Part shown: piece after piece, positions 43,271 through 51,959 of the stretch
Position numbering within the stretch: position 1 is the stretch's first letter
How the letters are laid out: every line of letters starts with the position of its first letter
DNA from: JBFMHP01 sp040752855
Lineage (GTDB): Bacteria; Pseudomonadota; Gammaproteobacteria; RBG-16-57-12
Reading direction: 5' to 3'
Length of the DNA: 64,000 nt
Assembly (NCBI GenBank): GCA_040752855.1
Contig: JBFMHP010000017.1
Span: forward strand, 62,001 to 126,000
Notes under the pieces: model-generated
What the model saw: the letters and a program-made list of their open reading frames with translations, nothing else
What the model was told of the DNA's origin: nothing
The model's database searches: none
Position numbers and translations under genes: made by a program

Positions 43271-45076
43271 TCAATGTCCTTCGTAGAGGCGCGCGATGTC
43301 GTCGGCGAAGCGCCGGCTGACCTCCGCGCGTTTGATCTTCAGAGTTGGGGTCAGGATGCCGTTTTCGATCGTCCAGGGCTCGCGGTAGAGCGCGATCTGG
43401 CGGATTCGTGCGTAGCCCGGGAAGGCGGCGATGGCGCGGTCGAGCCGCGCCTGCACCGCTTCGATCGCTTTTGGGTCCCGCAGAGAGGCGGCGTCCTCGG
43501 GATCAAGCCCGAGCGAGCCAGCGAGCGCGCGCCATTCATCCGCATTGACCACGATCAGCGCGCTCAGATAGGGCTTGCCCTCGCCCAGCACCATCACCTG
43601 TTCAAACAATGGCTCCAGCCCGATGGCCATTTCCATGTCGGCAGGCGGCACCTTCTCGCCGTTGGCCAGTACGATGATATCCTTCAGCCGTCCGGTGATA
43701 TAGATGTGGCCGGAGTCGTCAATACGCGCCTTATCGCCCGTGCGCAGCCAACCGTCAGCAGTCATAGTATCGCGAGTGGCCTGCGGGTTACTCCAATAGC
43801 CCAGCATCACGCATTCGCTGCGGGTTTGCAGCTCATCACCTTCACCGATGCGTACCTCGATCTTGGGTAAGGCGGGGCCGATGCTGGCGGGAATGTTGTT
43901 GTCGATGCGATTGACTGCCACGACCGGGCTGGCCTCAGTCAGGCCATAGCCCTGGATCAAGGGCAGGCCGAGACCGATGAACAACTTCGCCACATCGGGT
44001 GAGAGCGCCGCGCCACCGCAGATGGCGAGTTTCAGGCGACCGCCAAGCTTGGCCAGCACCTTGGAGGCCACCGCCTTTTCGAGCAACGGCCAAAGTAAAA
44101 ATCCCGGTTTCCAACCGCTACGCCTCTGCTGGTATTCGAAGCGCTGCCAGCCGATCTCGACGGCCAGTGCGAACAGGCGCCGGGCCATGGGCGACTTTTC
44201 CTCCAAACCCGCCTGAATCTTGTGATAGACGCGTTCGTAAATGCGCGGCACCGAGATCAACACGGTCGGACAGACCGACAGGAGATCCTCGCCCAGCAGT
44301 GGAATGGAACGGGCATAGGCCACCTCGGCACCCAGCATCATCGGCAACAGGTAACCAGCGGTGCGCTCGAGGGCATGTGACAGCGGCAGAAATGACAAAA
44401 ACACATCCTCGGCACCGACCGGCGCCGTGCACAGTCCCGCGTAGGCATTGACCAGCAGATTGCGATGACTGAGCATCACGCCTTTGGGCCGACCGGTGGT
44501 GCCGGAGGTGTAGATGATGGTTGCGAGTCCCTTTGGATCGAGTTCGGCAACGTGAGCCTCACCCTTTGCGCCGAACAGCCAGTCGGAGAGGGAAATCAGG
44601 CGCGGGTCGGCAGCGGCCTGCTCCGGGGCCGGCGCCTCTAGCAGCACCACACGGGTGAGGCCGCGCAACTGATCGGCGCATTGGGCCAGGGCCTGCCACT
44701 GCGTGATGTCCTGCAGCACCAGCAGCTTCACCTGTGCGTCATTGATGATATAGGCGACGTTCTCCGCACGGTCTTCGACATAGAGCGGCACGGTCACCAG
44801 TCCAAGCCCGAGCATGGCCTGGTCGAACACCACCCAGCTCAGGCCGTTACGCAACATGAGCGCCACGCGGTCGCCCGGCTCCATTCCCTCGCCCCGCACT
44901 GCGGCCTGCCATCGGCCGACCTCGTTCGACACCTGCTGCCACGTGTAACTGCGCCAGCATTGCGCGGCTTCGTCATATTGACGATAGGCGACCTTGTGCG
45001 GCGTGCGGATGACACGCTCGTGAAACAGGCCTGGGATGGTCACCGCCTCATCCGGTGTAATGGTTGCGTACGTCAC
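43271..45076 (-). CDS. Long-chain acyl-CoA synthetase (AMP-forming, FadD15-like)
   Basis: 601 residues from GTG 45076, with AAGGGGAAG upstream. An ATG at 45163 would add 29 residues but abuts the serS terminator. ANL enzyme: TIIYTSGTTGRPKGVMLSH is the P-loop, LSFLPLSHALERT and GYGLTEASPVVAVN follow, and YITGRLKDIIVLANGEKVPP near the C-terminus contains the catalytic-lysine region. It activates imported fatty acids, consistent with FadL and thioesterase genes downstream. The short N-terminal YATITPDEAVTIPGLF matches family openings. Confidence 0.9.
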   Translation of the reverse strand: MTYATITPDEAVTIPGLFHERVIRTPHKVAYRQYDEAAQCWRSYTWQQVSNEVGRWQAAVRGEGMEPGDRVALMLRNGLSWVVFDQAMLGLGLVTVPLYVEDRAENVAYIINDAQVKLLVLQDITQWQALAQCADQLRGLTRVVLLEAPAPEQAAADPRLISLSDWLFGAKGEAHVAELDPKGLATIIYTSGTTGRPKGVMLSHRNLLVNAYAGLCTAPVGAEDVFLSFLPLSHALERTAGYLLPMMLGAEVAYARSIPLLGEDLLSVCPTVLISVPRIYERVYHKIQAGLEEKSPMARRLFALAVEIGWQRFEYQQRRSGWKPGFLLWPLLEKAVASKVLAKLGGRLKLAICGGAALSPDVAKLFIGLGLPLIQGYGLTEASPVVAVNRIDNNIPASIGPALPKIEVRIGEGDELQTRSECVMLGYWSNPQATRDTMTADGWLRTGDKARIDDSGHIYITGRLKDIIVLANGEKVPPADMEMAIGLEPLFEQVMVLGEGKPYLSALIVVNADEWRALAGSLGLDPEDAASLRDPKAIEAVQARLDRAIAAFPGYARIRQIALYREPWTIENGILTPTLKIKRAEVSRRFADDIARLYEGH

Positions 45077-45165
45077 GAACTTCCCCTTTTCATGGCTCAC
45101 ATTATTGTTATGTCGGAACACCGCCCTCGGTTCTGTAGTGATGTTAGCATCGACCACCGCCATGC

Positions 45166-45201
45166 CAACAAAAAGGCAGGAACCGCTCCGCTCCTGCCTT
45201 T
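45166..45201 (-). terminator. Intrinsic terminator of serS
   Basis: On the minus strand AAAGGCAGGA pairs with TCCTGCCTTT around a GC-rich 10-base loop, followed by TTTTTGTTGG. It begins 26 bp after the serS stop. Confidence 0.85.
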
Positions 45202-45226
45202 GGATCTCACCTCTGCACGCCGCAGC

Positions 45227-46504
45227 TTACAGCCGCAGCGCCGCAATGCCCCCCATGTAGGGCAACAAGGCTTGCGGAATGGTCACGCTGCCGTCGGCCT
45301 GCTGATAGTTTTCCAGGATCGCCACCAGGGTGCGCCCCACCGCCAGGCCGGAGCCGTTGAGGGTATGCACCAGCTCGGGTTTGCCGGTGGCCGGGTTGCG
45401 CCAGCGCGCCATCAGGCGTCGCGCCTGGAAGTCCTCGAAATTGCTGCACGAGGAGATCTCGCGGTACTTCTGCTGCCCCGGCAGCCAGACTTCCAGGTCA
45501 TAGGTCTTGGCCGCGGAAAAGCCCATGTCGCCGGTGCACAGCACGATCTTGCGATACGGCAGATCCAGCGCGCGCAATACCGCCTCGGCATGGCCGGTCA
45601 GCTCCTCCAGCGCCTGGTAGGAGTCTTGGGGACGCACGATCTGCACCAGCTCGACCTTCTCGAACTGATGCTGACGGATCATGCCGCGGGTGTCCTTGCC
45701 ATAGGAACCCGCCTCGCTGCGAAAACACGGGGTGTGCGCCACGTAACGGCGCGGCATGTAGGAATCCTCGACGATCACATCGCGCACGATATTGGTGACC
45801 GGCACCTCGGCGGTGGGGATGAGGTAATAATCGTGCTCGCCGCGCAGTTTGAACAGATCCGCCTCAAACTTCGGCAGCTGGCCGGTGCCGCGCAGGCTGT
45901 CGCTGTTGACGACGTATGGCACATAGGTTTCAGTGTAGCCGTGCGCGGTGGTGTGCAGATCGAGCATGAACTGGATCAGCGCGCGGTGCATCCGCGCCAG
46001 CGGGCCGCTCATCACGGCAAAACGCGCGCCGGTGATCTTGCCGGCGGTTTCAAAATCGAGCTGGCCGAGGGCCGCGCCGAGATCAACGTGATCCTTGGGC
46101 GGGAAATCGAACTGACGCGGCTCGCCCCAGCGCGCAACCTCGACGTTGTCTTCCTCGCCCTTGCCCGCCGGCACCGATTCTTGCGGCAGATTGGGCACGC
46201 CGAGCAGGATCTCGTCGAGCTGCGCCTGGATTTCTGTGAGCCTCGTTTCCGCCGCCTTGAGCTTGTCGCCCAGATCGGCCACAGCCGCCAGCAGCGGCGC
46301 GGTGTCCTCGCCCTTGGCCTTGGCCTGGCCGATGGCCTTGGAGCGCGAGTTGCGCTCGTTCTGCAATTGCTGGGTTTGGACCTGCACTTCCTTGCGCTGG
46401 GCCTCCAGCGCCTCGATGCGCTCCACCTCCAGGGTAAAGCCGCGCAGACTCAGACGCTGCGCCACAGCAGCCAATTCGGTTCTTATCAGTCGAGGATCTA
46501 ACAT
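45227..46504 (-). CDS. serS: Seryl-tRNA synthetase
   Basis: 425 residues, the usual length. The N-terminal tRNA-binding coiled-coil arm (RIEALEAQRKEVQVQTQQLQ and following) reaches out to the long variable arm of tRNA-Ser. The class II catalytic domain has motif 2 in PCFRSEAGSYGKDTRGMIRQHQFEKVE and motif 3 in VHTLNGSGLAVGRTLVAILENYQ. It charges the tRNA-Ser encoded at 23465 and others. It lies downstream of crcB and the DUF190 gene on the same strand. Confidence 0.97.
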   Translation of the reverse strand: MLDPRLIRTELAAVAQRLSLRGFTLEVERIEALEAQRKEVQVQTQQLQNERNSRSKAIGQAKAKGEDTAPLLAAVADLGDKLKAAETRLTEIQAQLDEILLGVPNLPQESVPAGKGEEDNVEVARWGEPRQFDFPPKDHVDLGAALGQLDFETAGKITGARFAVMSGPLARMHRALIQFMLDLHTTAHGYTETYVPYVVNSDSLRGTGQLPKFEADLFKLRGEHDYYLIPTAEVPVTNIVRDVIVEDSYMPRRYVAHTPCFRSEAGSYGKDTRGMIRQHQFEKVELVQIVRPQDSYQALEELTGHAEAVLRALDLPYRKIVLCTGDMGFSAAKTYDLEVWLPGQQKYREISSCSNFEDFQARRLMARWRNPATGKPELVHTLNGSGLAVGRTLVAILENYQQADGSVTIPQALLPYMGGIAALRL

Positions 46505-46519
46505 GGTTCTCTAATCTTG

Positions 46520-46831
46520 TTATTCGTTGATATTCATCTCCGCCGTCCACCACATCAGATGGCCGGGCTTGATCATCGGCGCGAGGTGTTCGAGCGTCCG
46601 TTCGATCTTCTCCGGCGCATCGAAAAACTCCACCACCAGCGGCAGATCCAGCGAGAGATCCAGCAGGCCGGTGTTGTGTATCTTACCTGAATCCCCATAA
46701 CCGCTGATACCGCGAAACACCGTGACCCCGCGCAGCTTCTCCCAGTCGTGCAGTCGCTTGAGCAGGGTGCGCAACTGCCCCTCGCCTTCGCTGAGATACA
46801 TGCGCACCACGGTGATCTTTTCGCCAGTCAT
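46520..46831 (-). CDS. DUF190 domain-containing protein
   Basis: 103 residues from ATG 46831, overlapping the crcB stop by 4 bp (ATGA), with GGGGAG upstream. DUF190 proteins have a ferredoxin-like fold similar to PII signalling proteins: MTGEKITVVRMYLSEGEGQ, GVTVFRGISGYGDSGKIHN and LPLVVEFFDAPEKIERTLEHL. They commonly follow crcB and may regulate the fluoride channel. The ligand is unknown. Confidence 0.9.
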   Translation of the reverse strand: MTGEKITVVRMYLSEGEGQLRTLLKRLHDWEKLRGVTVFRGISGYGDSGKIHNTGLLDLSLDLPLVVEFFDAPEKIERTLEHLAPMIKPGHLMWWTAEMNINE

Positions 46832-47202
46832 AACTGTCTCCCCATCGTTAGGCCGATCCATGTGGCCGCCAGACATACGAGCACGCTCAGCAGGACATTC
46901 ATCACCGCCTTGAGCAGCTCCCCGGATTCGATCAAGGTGAGCGTTTCGATCGAAAAACTCGAAAAGGTGGTAAAGCCACCCAGCAATCCGACCAGCACAA
47001 ACGCGCGCCATTCCGCCGCCAGCGCCGTGCGCTCCAGCAGCCAGACGTACAGCAATCCCATCAACAGACACCCCAGCACGTTAACGCTGAGCGTGCCATA
47101 GGGAAAGCCGCGTCCAAACAGCGCGTGCACCCCGCTCGACATCCAGAAGCGCAACACCGCGCCGATTGCGCCGCCGCAGGCGATGGCCAGAATTTGATTC
47201 AA
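46828..47202 (-). CDS. crcB: Fluoride ion transporter CrcB/Fluc
   Basis: 124 residues with four hydrophobic segments. The family motif GGAIGAVLRFW near the N-terminus, SVNVLGCLLMG and the phenylalanine-rich GGFTTFSSFSIE form the fluoride-conducting pore of the dual-topology dimer. It exports fluoride across the inner membrane. No fluoride riboswitch is visible upstream, where REP-type repeats fill the gap to rarA. A single copy, so a homodimer. Confidence 0.95.
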   Translation of the reverse strand: MNQILAIACGGAIGAVLRFWMSSGVHALFGRGFPYGTLSVNVLGCLLMGLLYVWLLERTALAAEWRAFVLVGLLGGFTTFSSFSIETLTLIESGELLKAVMNVLLSVLVCLAATWIGLTMGRQL

Positions 47203-47234
47203 TATCCATTCTCCATATTCATATCACCCCGCCC

Positions 47235-47295
47235 TCGTAGGAGCCTGCCTTGCAGGCGATTACCGTTTGTTCGCGAGCAGGGCTCGCTCCTACGA
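47235..47295. repeat. REP-type palindromic repeat, copy A
   Basis: About 60 bp: TCGTAGGAGCCTGCC, a spacer, then AGGGCTCGCTCCTACGA. Outer arms GTAGGAGC and GCTCCTAC pair. It resembles repetitive extragenic palindromes spread by RAYT-type transposases. Lies between crcB and rarA. Confidence 0.8.
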
Positions 47296-47321
47296 GCTGG
47301 CGGCAAAACAGGTCTCTGCCC

Positions 47322-47381
47322 TGTAGGAGCCTGCCCCGCAGGCGATGGCCATTCATTCGCGATCAGGGCTCGCTCCTACGG
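47322..47381. repeat. REP-type palindromic repeat, copy B
   Basis: Same design as copy A, 30 bp apart and in the same orientation: TGTAGGAGCCTGCCC followed by AGGGCTCGCTCCTACG. Confidence 0.8.
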
Positions 47382-47386
47382 CGTGA

Positions 47387-48736
47387 TCAGCCTTTCGACT
47401 TCTTACGCGCCTGCTCATCCAACCCGCGCAGATACGCCAAACGCTCGGCGATCTTCTGCTCCAGTCCGCGCGGGGCCGGATGATAATAACGGCGCGGGCT
47501 CATCTCCTCGGGGAAATAATTCTCGCCGGCGGCGTAGGCCTCGGGCTCGTCATGCGCATAGCGGTACGTCTTGCCGTAGCCGAGTTCCTTCATCAGCTTG
47601 GTCGGCGCGTTGCGCAGATGCAGCGGCACCTCGAATGAGCCGAGCTGCCTGACCTCCGCCAGCGCGGTGTTGTACGCGGTGTAAACAGCGTTGCTCTTCG
47701 GCGCACAGGCCAGATACACGATCGCCTGGGCGATCGCCAACTCCCCTTCCGGACTGCCGAGGCGCTCCTGCACATCCCAGGCATCGAGCGCCAGTTGCAG
47801 GCCGCGTGGGTCGGCGTTGCCGATGTCCTCCGAGGCCATGCGTACCACGCGCCGGGCGAGATACAGCGGATCGCAGCCGCCATCGATCATGCGCGTGAAC
47901 CAGTACAGCGCGGCATCGGGCGCGGAGCCGCGCACCGATTTGTGCAGCGCCGAGATCTGATCGTAAAAGGCCTCGCCGCCCTTGTCGAAACGGCGCACGC
48001 CGCCGCTCAGCACTTCGTTGATGATGTCTTCGCTGACCATTTCCGCGCCGTCGCGCGGTTCGGCGAGATCCACGGCGATCTCCAGCAGATTCAGCGCGCG
48101 GCGCGCATCGCCATCGCTGGCCAAGGCGATGCGATCGCGCAGCTCTTCAGCGAGGACAATATTGCGTTGACCGAAACCGTGCGCGGCATCACTCAGCGCG
48201 CGGTCGATGATCTGGCGGAGGTCCTGTTGGGTGAGCGATTTGAGCACGTACACACGCGCCCGCGAGAGCAGCGCGTTATTGAGTTCGAACGACGGGTTTT
48301 CGGTGGTCGCGCCGATGAAGGTCAGGGTGCCGTCTTCGACGTACGGCAGAAAGGCATCCTGCTGCGCCTTGTTGAAACGATGCACCTCGTCGACGAACAG
48401 GATCGTGCCCTGGCCGGACTGCGCACGGACCTGCTTGGCCTGTTCGACCGCGGCGCGGATGTCCTTCACCCCGGCGAGCACGGCCGAAAGGGTGAGAAAC
48501 TGCGCCTGAGCGCGCTGGGCGATCATGCGCGCCAGCGTGGTCTTGCCGGTGCCGGGCGGGCCCCAGAATACCATCGAATGCAGATGGCCGGATTCGATCG
48601 CCTGGCGCAGCGGCTTGCCCGGCCCGAGCAGGTGTTGCTGACCCATGTAGTCATCCAGGCTGCGCGGGCGCATGCGATCGGCCAGCGGCTTGCCGCTCAT
48701 ATCATCGGCGCGGGTGAAGAGGTCCTCTTCGTTCAT
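47387..48736 (-). CDS. rarA: Replication-associated recombination protein RarA
   Basis: 449 residues. AAA+ ATPase of the clamp-loader group: Walker A GPPGTGKTT, Walker B ILFVDEVHRFN, sensor 1 TIGATTENPSF. The C-terminal region has the MgsA oligomerisation part KELGYGKTYRYAHDEPEA. RarA acts at stalled replication forks. Its start overlaps the lolA stop by 4 bp, so it is coupled with lolA, which lies upstream; ftsK lies before that. This is the conserved gammaproteobacterial order. Confidence 0.96.
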   Translation of the reverse strand: MNEEDLFTRADDMSGKPLADRMRPRSLDDYMGQQHLLGPGKPLRQAIESGHLHSMVFWGPPGTGKTTLARMIAQRAQAQFLTLSAVLAGVKDIRAAVEQAKQVRAQSGQGTILFVDEVHRFNKAQQDAFLPYVEDGTLTFIGATTENPSFELNNALLSRARVYVLKSLTQQDLRQIIDRALSDAAHGFGQRNIVLAEELRDRIALASDGDARRALNLLEIAVDLAEPRDGAEMVSEDIINEVLSGGVRRFDKGGEAFYDQISALHKSVRGSAPDAALYWFTRMIDGGCDPLYLARRVVRMASEDIGNADPRGLQLALDAWDVQERLGSPEGELAIAQAIVYLACAPKSNAVYTAYNTALAEVRQLGSFEVPLHLRNAPTKLMKELGYGKTYRYAHDEPEAYAAGENYFPEEMSPRRYYHPAPRGLEQKIAERLAYLRGLDEQARKKSKG

Positions 48737-49359
48737 TCGGTCTCGCCGACCACATCCACGCCCGCAGGCGGCGTGAAGTTGAACAAGGTGGCAGCGAGCC
48801 GCTTGTTCATCACAACCCCCTCGAAACGGATGCGCGTGGTTTGGCCGAAGCTATCAACCAACTCCATCGCGCGCAGATCCTTGGCATCAAAGCCGAGCAA
48901 CAGCTGTTCGAAACCGCTGTCCTTGGTCTTGGGCAACAGTTTCACCCAGGCCAGCCCAGGCGCACCGCCGCTGTGGGCGTGGATCTCAAACATCTCCTCG
49001 AGCGGCTTCTTGCCGATCAGCAGCATCGCCGGCGTCTCGGCCAGCGCGCCGTTCATGCGCTTGACCGTCACCTGCTCCAGGTCGGCGTCGTAGATCCAGA
49101 TCTTCGCGCCGTCGGCGACGATCTCTTGCTTGAACGGCGCGAGATAATTCCAGCGGAAGCGCCCGGGGCGTTGCAGATACACCTTACCGGAGGAGGACTG
49201 CGTGACCTTGCCCTTGGTGTCCTGTAACTCCTGGGCGAAAGTGGCCTCGAAGGTCTGCATCTTGTCGTTGAACGCCGCGAGCTGCTCGACGGCCGAGGCG
49301 GCGTGCGCGCCGCTGATGGCGAGCCAGCACGCGGTCATGAGGATGATCAGTTTTTTCAT
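48733..49359 (-). CDS. lolA: Outer-membrane lipoprotein carrier protein LolA
   Basis: 208 residues. Signal peptide 1-20. The mature part is the LolA half-barrel: SSSGKVYLQRPGRFRWNY is the conserved strand region holding the Arg that controls lid opening, followed by ILLIGKKPLEEMFEI. LolA carries lipoproteins across the periplasm to LolB. GGAGTTAT precedes the ATG. 2-bp gap to ftsK upstream. The lipoproteins encoded at 13-14.7 kb and 29 kb are possible cargo. Confidence 0.95.
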   Translation of the reverse strand: MKKLIILMTACWLAISGAHAASAVEQLAAFNDKMQTFEATFAQELQDTKGKVTQSSSGKVYLQRPGRFRWNYLAPFKQEIVADGAKIWIYDADLEQVTVKRMNGALAETPAMLLIGKKPLEEMFEIHAHSGGAPGLAWVKLLPKTKDSGFEQLLLGFDAKDLRAMELVDSFGQTTRIRFEGVVMNKRLAATLFNFTPPAGVDVVGETE

Positions 49360-49361
49360 TG

Positions 49362-51662
49362 CTATAACTCCGGTGGCGGCGGGGCCAATACTTCGCGATT
49401 GCCGTTTTCCATCATCGGGGTGACCACGCCGTCGCGCTCCATCTCCTCGACGATACGCGCGGCGCGGTTGTAGCCGATCTTGAAGCGCCGCTGCACCGAG
49501 GACACCGACACCCGGCGCGCCTGGGTGATGAAGGCCACCGCCTCGTCGTAGAGCGCATCGTGTTCCGATTCGGCGCCGAGCGTCTCGGCCATGGGATCGC
49601 CGGGGAAGGTCGCCCCTTGCAGAATGTCGTCGACGTATTTGGGCGCGCCCTGCTTCTTCAGTTCGCTCACCACCTTGTGCACCTCGTGGTCGTCGACGAA
49701 GGCCCCATGGACGCGCATCGGCACGCCGGTGCCGGGTGCCAGATAGAGCATGTCACCATGACCGAGCAGCGCCTCGGCGCCCATCTGATCGAGGATGGTG
49801 CGCGAATCGATCTTGGAAGAAACCTGGAAGGCGATACGCGTCGGGATATTGGCCTTGATCAGGCCGGTGATCACGTCCACCGACGGGCGCTGGGTCGCCA
49901 GGATCAGATGAATCCCGGAGGCGCGCGCCTTCTGCGCCAGACGGGCGATCAGTTCTTCAACCTTCTTGCCGACCACCATCATCATGTCGGCCAGCTCGTC
50001 GATGATCACCACGATGTAGGGTAGCGGCTCGAGCGTCGGCACCCGATACTCCACATCCGGCAGCTCCGGTTTGAACAGCGGGTCCTTGATCGGCGTGCCG
50101 GCCTCGTTCGCCTCATTGATCTTGCGGTTGCAGCCGGCGAGATTGCGCACGCCGAGCGCGGCCATCATACGATAGCGCCGCTCCATCTCGGCCACGCACC
50201 AGCGCAGCGCATTGGCCGCTTCCTTCATGTCGGTGACCACCGGCGCGAGCAGGTGCGGGATGCCTTCATACACCGACAGCTCCAGCATCTTGGGATCGAC
50301 CATGATCAGGCGCACATCCTTGGGCGAGGCCTTGTAGAGCAGGCTCAGCACCATGGCGTTGATCGCCACCGATTTACCCGAACCGGTGGTGCCGGCCACC
50401 AGCAGGTGGGGCATCTTGGCCAGATCGGCCACGGTCGGCTGGCCGCTGATGTCCTTACCCAACGCCAACGTGAGGGGGCTGGCGTGCTCGTCGTACGCCT
50501 GGGATCGGAGCACCTCGCTCAAGCGCACGATCTCGCGGTGTTCGTTGGGGATCTCCAGTCCCACGGTGGACTTGCCCGGGATGACCTCGACCACGCGCAC
50601 GCTGATGACGGAAAGCGCGCGCGCCAGATCCTTCGCCAGGTTGGAGATCTGGCTGACCTTCACGCCAGCGGCCGGCTGCATCTCGAAGCGGGTGATGACC
50701 GGACCCGGACTCACCTGCACCACCTGGACCTCGATGCCGAAATCGGCCAGCTTCATCTCGACCAGGCGCGAGAGGGCCTCCAGGGACTCCTTGCTCATCG
50801 CATGCTTGGGCGGGGCGGCGTCATCCAGCAGGGATAGAGGCGGCAGACTGCCGTCACCCGTGGTGCGAAACAGCGGCACCTGCCGCTCCTTCTCCACCCG
50901 CTCGCTTTGCTTGATCGGCGCGATCTCCGGTTCGATCTTCGGCGTCGCGCGATGCTTCGTCTTGGCCTGCACTGCCTTGACGGTCTGTTCACGGCTCTTG
51001 CGCGCCTGGCGCGCCAGCAACGCCTCGCGCAGCTCGCCCCACTTCACCTGCGCCCAACGCGCGAAGTTCAGCGCATAGCGGCCGGTCACATCCATCAGTT
51101 TGATCCAGGAAAGCCCGGTGAACAGCGTCACCCCGGCCAGAAACAGCGAGACCAGAAACAGTGTGGCGCCCACAAAGCTGAAGGCGCTGATCAACCCGCC
51201 GGAGAGCAGATCACCAAACAGCCCGCCCGAATTGAGCGGCAGCAGCCCGGGCGAAACCCGGAAATGCATCTCGGCCAGCGCCGCGCCGGCGCCGACGGTG
51301 AGCACACAGCCGACGACCCGCAGCCGCATGTGATTCTTGTCCTCTTCCGGTGTGGACTGACCGCCGCGAAACAACATCCACGCCAGATAGGCCGCCATCA
51401 ACGGAAACAGGAAGGATAAGTAACCCACCAGATAATAGGCCAGATCGGCGAAATAGGCCCCGACGATGCCGCCTGAATTGTGCACCACATCAGACTGCCG
51501 GCTGTGCGACCAGCCCGGATCGCTCGCCCGATAGCTGCCCAGCGCCACCAACAGATACAGCGCCAACGCGCCGACGACAAACAGCGCGCCTTCGCGCACA
51601 CCGCGTTGCACGGATGCCTTTTTCGCCTCGGGCCGAGCGGGTCGATAATTCGCCTGCGCCAA
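49362..51662 (-). CDS. ftsK: DNA translocase FtsK
   Basis: 766 residues from TTG 51662, chosen because GGAGGAGAGG ends two bases before it and the N-terminus then matches the usual length. An ATG further upstream would read into unrelated sequence. Four membrane segments (about 30-190), a linker, then the motor: Walker A GTTGSGKSVAIN, RLIMVDPKMLELSVYEG, VIIDELADMMMV. The C-terminal gamma winged helix VSSVQRRFKIGYNRAARIVEEME reads KOPS. FtsK segregates the terminus at division. Shorter linker than E. coli. Confidence 0.95.
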   Translation of the reverse strand: MAQANYRPARPEAKKASVQRGVREGALFVVGALALYLLVALGSYRASDPGWSHSRQSDVVHNSGGIVGAYFADLAYYLVGYLSFLFPLMAAYLAWMLFRGGQSTPEEDKNHMRLRVVGCVLTVGAGAALAEMHFRVSPGLLPLNSGGLFGDLLSGGLISAFSFVGATLFLVSLFLAGVTLFTGLSWIKLMDVTGRYALNFARWAQVKWGELREALLARQARKSREQTVKAVQAKTKHRATPKIEPEIAPIKQSERVEKERQVPLFRTTGDGSLPPLSLLDDAAPPKHAMSKESLEALSRLVEMKLADFGIEVQVVQVSPGPVITRFEMQPAAGVKVSQISNLAKDLARALSVISVRVVEVIPGKSTVGLEIPNEHREIVRLSEVLRSQAYDEHASPLTLALGKDISGQPTVADLAKMPHLLVAGTTGSGKSVAINAMVLSLLYKASPKDVRLIMVDPKMLELSVYEGIPHLLAPVVTDMKEAANALRWCVAEMERRYRMMAALGVRNLAGCNRKINEANEAGTPIKDPLFKPELPDVEYRVPTLEPLPYIVVIIDELADMMMVVGKKVEELIARLAQKARASGIHLILATQRPSVDVITGLIKANIPTRIAFQVSSKIDSRTILDQMGAEALLGHGDMLYLAPGTGVPMRVHGAFVDDHEVHKVVSELKKQGAPKYVDDILQGATFPGDPMAETLGAESEHDALYDEAVAFITQARRVSVSSVQRRFKIGYNRAARIVEEMERDGVVTPMMENGNREVLAPPPPEL

Positions 51663-51765
51663 AACCTCTCCTCCATTGCATATGAATCTGTGATTTGTTG
51701 TTCTCCGCCATTCCGGGAACATGCCAGAACGACGAGCCAATCAGACATTTTTGTCAACGTCGGGG

Positions 51766-51820
51766 GCTTCCCCGCAGGCGATCAATGTTCATTGAATTCG
51801 CGAGCGGGGCTCGCTCCTAC
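51766..51820. repeat. REP-type palindromic repeat, copy C (5' end degenerate)
   Basis: Ends in CGAGCGGGGCTCGCTCCTAC as in copies A, B and D, but the left arm is reduced to GGCTTCCCCGCAGGCG. Upstream of ftsK. Confidence 0.7.
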
Positions 51821-51846
51821 AAAACCTGGCGCTGAAACAAACCCCT

Positions 51847-51914
51847 TGTAGGAGCCTGCCCTGCAGGCGACTGTTGCTCTGTTGCTCATTCGCGAACAGG
51901 GCTCGCTCCTACAA
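51847..51914. repeat. REP-type palindromic repeat, copy D
   Basis: TGTAGGAGCCTGCCC ... ACAGGGCTCGCTCCTACA; full-length copy of the 60-bp element between ald and ftsK. Confidence 0.8.
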
Positions 51915-51959
51915 CGCATTGCAAACCCAGGTCGTTATTACGCCGCTAGTCTAACACAG

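Noticed and set aside
47203..47400. Fluoride riboswitch upstream of crcB
   Set aside because: The gap is filled by REP-type repeats; I could not find the conserved pseudoknot sequence on the minus strand.
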